From Bacillota bacterium (lineage in GTDB: Bacteria > Bacillota > Clostridia > Oscillospirales > Ruminococcaceae), in NCBI GenBank assembly GCA_023457355.1, contig JAEWLW010000005.1, positions 1-6,287 on the forward strand: DNA of 6,287 bases, read 5' to 3'. Shown here one piece after another: positions 4,762 through 6,287 of this stretch. The position numbers and the translations under genes were made by a program. Numbering within the stretch: position 1 is the first letter of the stretch; each line of letters begins with the position of its first letter. The notes beneath the pieces were generated by a model that ran no database searches, had not been told where the DNA came from, and was given only the letters and a program-made list of their open reading frames with translations.

Positions 4762-5778
4762 ATGAAAAAGATTTTTGCTTTTGCACTTGCCGCTCTGATG
4801 GCCGTAATGACCGGCTGCGGATCGGCGTCCTCTTCGTCCCCGTCCGCCAGTGAATCCTCCGCCGCGCCCTCAGAGGCGGTCAACGAGGCCAAACCGGTGG
4901 TGATCGGCATAGTGCAGCCGATGGAGCATCCCTCGCTGAACCAGATTCGAGAGACGATCATCGACGAGCTTGGCGTGCTCGGCGTGACCGATTCGGTTAC
5001 AATTGAGTACCGCAACGCCAACGGCGACGCTTCGATGCTGCCGACCATTATGAGTGAGCTCATCGGCGGCGGCGTCGATATGCTGGTGCCGGTCGGAACC
5101 GGCCCTGCCCAGGCCGCGGCCGCCGCAACCGATTCGATTCCGATCATCTTTTCGGCGGTATCCAGCCCCATTGACGCGGGCCTGGTAACCTCGTTCGAAG
5201 AGACGACCGGCAACATCACCGGCGTTTCCAACGCGATCGCCATCGAAGATATCTTCGCGCTTGCCGCCCAGCTTACCCCCGACGTCAAGAGCTTCGGCTT
5301 TGTCTACAACACCAGCGAGGTCAATTCCGTGGCGGGCATCAAACGCGCCCGCGCCTATTGCGACGCAAACGGCATCCCTTATAAAGAGGCGGCCATAACC
5401 GGTGTGGCCGATCTCCAGTCGGCGGCGCAGTCGCTGGTCGGCCAGGTTGACGCCTTCTTCACCCCGAACGACAACACCGTCGCCTCGGCTATTTCCATCT
5501 ACATGCAGGTTGCCGAAGACGCCCATATGCCGGTTTATGTCGGCGCCGATTCTATGGTGGTTGACGGCGGCCTTGCAACCGTGGGCATCGACTACACCGT
5601 GCTTGGCCGACAGACCGCCCAGATGATCAAGAGGGTTCTTGACGGCGGAACCATCGCGGAAAACCATGTGGAGCAGGTTGCGGAATATGCCAAAATGATC
5701 AACATGGTCACCGCCAACAAGCTCGGCGTCACGGTGCCCGACGCACTGAAGGATACGTTTGTGGTCCTCAAGGAATAG
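4762..5778 (+). CDS. trpX: TrpX-like ABC transporter substrate-binding lipoprotein
   Basis: The product has 338 residues. Residues 1-19 are a lipoprotein signal peptide (MKK, a hydrophobic stretch, then VMTGC with Cys19 as lipidation site), followed by a Ser/Ala/Glu-rich linker to about residue 44. The rest matches the ABC_sub_bind family (PF04392): VVIGIVQPMEHPSLNQIRE near the start, LVPVGTGPAQAAAAAT, IIFSAVSSPIDAGLV, NITGVSNAI, FGFVYNTSEVNS, FTPNDNTVASAI and YVGADSMVVDGGLATVGIDY. Family members bind small ligands outside the membrane for an ABC importer. The Trp T-box upstream points to tryptophan, as in the predicted TrpXYZ transporters of Gram-positive bacteria. The start is set by AAGGAG at 4748-4753, 8 nt before the ATG. 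Unusually, no permease or ATPase gene follows; the unit ends at a terminator. Ligand identity is inferred from the riboswitch, not from binding residues. Confidence 0.87.
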   Translation: MKKIFAFALAALMAVMTGCGSASSSSPSASESSAAPSEAVNEAKPVVIGIVQPMEHPSLNQIRETIIDELGVLGVTDSVTIEYRNANGDASMLPTIMSELIGGGVDMLVPVGTGPAQAAAAATDSIPIIFSAVSSPIDAGLVTSFEETTGNITGVSNAIAIEDIFALAAQLTPDVKSFGFVYNTSEVNSVAGIKRARAYCDANGIPYKEAAITGVADLQSAAQSLVGQVDAFFTPNDNTVASAISIYMQVAEDAHMPVYVGADSMVVDGGLATVGIDYTVLGRQTAQMIKRVLDGGTIAENHVEQVAEYAKMINMVTANKLGVTVPDALKDTFVVLKE

Positions 5779-5803
5779 CGCAAGCCGCCCGTTTACAAAC
5801 GAC

Positions 5804-5838
5804 AAAAACGCTGCCGTAAGCTTTGCGGCAGCGTTTTT
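5804..5838. terminator. Bidirectional rho-independent terminator
   Basis: CGCTGCCG (5809-5816) pairs with CGGCAGCG (5826-5833), flanked by A5 (5804-5808) and T5 (5834-5838). The A and T runs make it symmetrical, so it should end both trpX transcripts (26 bp after its stop) and those of the convergent CAP gene (19 bp after its stop). Its position confirms that trpX is the last gene of its unit. Confidence 0.92.
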
Positions 5839-5856
5839 GATGTACATTATTCAATT

Positions 5857-6287
5857 TTAGCCAATGAACATCTGGGTCCAGTAGTTGCCGCTGGCGACAT
5901 AGCCAACACCAATCTGGGTAAAGGAGCTGTTCAGAATATTGGCGCGGTGTCCCGGGGAGTTCATCCAGCCGGTGACGACGGCCTGGGGCGAGCTGTAGCC
6001 CATGGCGATATTCTCACCGGCGGTGCGGTAAGAGATGCCAAAGCTGGTCATCATGTCGAACGGGGAACCGTAAGTCGGGCTGGTGTGCGAGAAATAGCCC
6101 TTGTCACGCATGTCCTGAGACTTGGCGCGCGCCACATCGGAAAGTTTTGCGTTCAGGGTCAGGGCTCCAAGGCCATTCTTGGCGCGCTCAACATTGACCA
6201 GTCTGACAACCTCAGACTCATAGGCGCTGACGCTGCTGGAAGAGCCGTTGTTAGACGAGCCGTTGTTAGACGAGCCGTTGTTAGACG
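5857..6287 (-). CDS. Secreted CAP/SCP-domain (YkwD-like) protein, C-terminal part (partial)
   Basis: The frame is open from the right edge to the TAA at 5859-5857, giving 143 codons; the N-terminus is outside. The CAP domain (PF00188) starts at YESEVVRLVNVERAKNGL (about 6222-6169) and continues with LSDVARAKSQDM, GYFSH (His of the CAP cavity), AGENIAMGY, GWMNSPGHRANIL and IGVGYV, ending at the normal C-terminus MFIG. It is preceded by a Ser/Asn/Gly linker built from repeats of SSNNG. In clostridia and bacilli such domains sit at the end of secreted or spore-associated proteins; the biochemical role of bacterial CAP domains is poorly defined. A GTG at 6135 lies inside the domain, so it is not the true start. 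No signal peptide can be seen in this part. Confidence 0.92.
   Translation of the reverse strand, partial: SNNGSSNNGSSNNGSSSSVSAYESEVVRLVNVERAKNGLGALTLNAKLSDVARAKSQDMRDKGYFSHTSPTYGSPFDMMTSFGISYRTAGENIAMGYSSPQAVVTGWMNSPGHRANILNSSFTQIGVGYVASGNYWTQMFIG
6242..6287 (-). repeat. 15-bp tandem repeat encoding an SSNNG linker
   Basis: Three perfect 15-bp units (6242-6256, 6257-6271, 6272-6286; plus-strand unit GAGCCGTTGTTAGAC) run off the right edge, so the true copy number is unknown. The unit length keeps the frame and each unit encodes Ser-Ser-Asn-Asn-Gly in the CAP protein. Perfect identity, including at synonymous positions, suggests recent expansion by slippage. Confidence 0.9.

Noticed and set aside
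4662..5288. Minus-strand frame of 208 codons
   Set aside because: It is antisense to the trpX-like signal peptide and N-terminal domain and would run into the T-box terminator. It is a low-complexity shadow frame.
4870..5847. Long open frame on the minus strand (325 codons)
   Set aside because: It is antisense to the trpX-like gene and runs through the 5804-5838 terminator. Its sequence is His/Gly/Arg-rich and resembles no family; no ribosome binding site or promoter supports it.

Overview
The window looks like chromosomal DNA from a GC-rich member of the Clostridia (Bacillota), possibly an Oscillospiraceae-type anaerobe. The evidence is a canonical T-box riboswitch, strong AGGAGG-type ribosome binding sites, sigma-A style promoters, a CitX-CitG fusion and A/T-tract intergenic hairpins of a kind common in that group. 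The family-level placement is inference.

Layout. (1) 1-356: the 3' end of a methyl-accepting chemotaxis protein gene, followed by a hairpin terminator. (2) 444-2025: a two-gene operon, with a RidA/YjgF imine deaminase overlapping by 4 bp a zinc-ribbon, threonine synthase-like PLP enzyme. (3) 2026-2578: no gene, but a dense set of hairpins including a 36-bp inverted repeat with 34 matches (2074-2109 against 2321-2356). It looks like a small non-coding repeat element between two convergent genes. (4) 2579-3931, minus strand: citXG, a fused CitX-CitG protein for making and attaching the citrate lyase prosthetic group. No citrate lyase subunit gene is in view. (5) 3932-4354: a gene-free divergent regulatory region. 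On the minus strand it has a good promoter (TTGACG-17-TATAGT), about 100 nt of foldable sequence ending in a terminator-like hairpin, and, nearer citXG, a 12-codon ORF with its own ribosome binding site inside a terminator-like hairpin. (6) 4355-4680: a plus-strand promoter and a complete T-box leader. Its specifier (UGG) and acceptor-pairing base both fit tRNA-Trp. (7) 4762-5778: a lipoprotein substrate-binding protein of the ABC_sub_bind/TrpX family, the expected target of a Trp T-box. It is followed by a bidirectional terminator and not by permease or ATPase genes. (8) 5857-6287, minus strand: the C-terminal part of a secreted CAP/SCP (YkwD-like) protein preceded by a 15-bp tandem repeat encoding an SSNNG linker.

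How the parts fit. The RidA/PLP-enzyme pair is a typical coupling in which RidA hydrolyses reactive enamine/imine products. The T-box should let trpX transcription proceed when uncharged tRNA-Trp accumulates, so the binding protein is made during tryptophan shortage. The points most worth a second look are the solitary T-box-controlled trpX, the possible small RNA or leader upstream of citXG, and the inverted-repeat element at 2074-2356.
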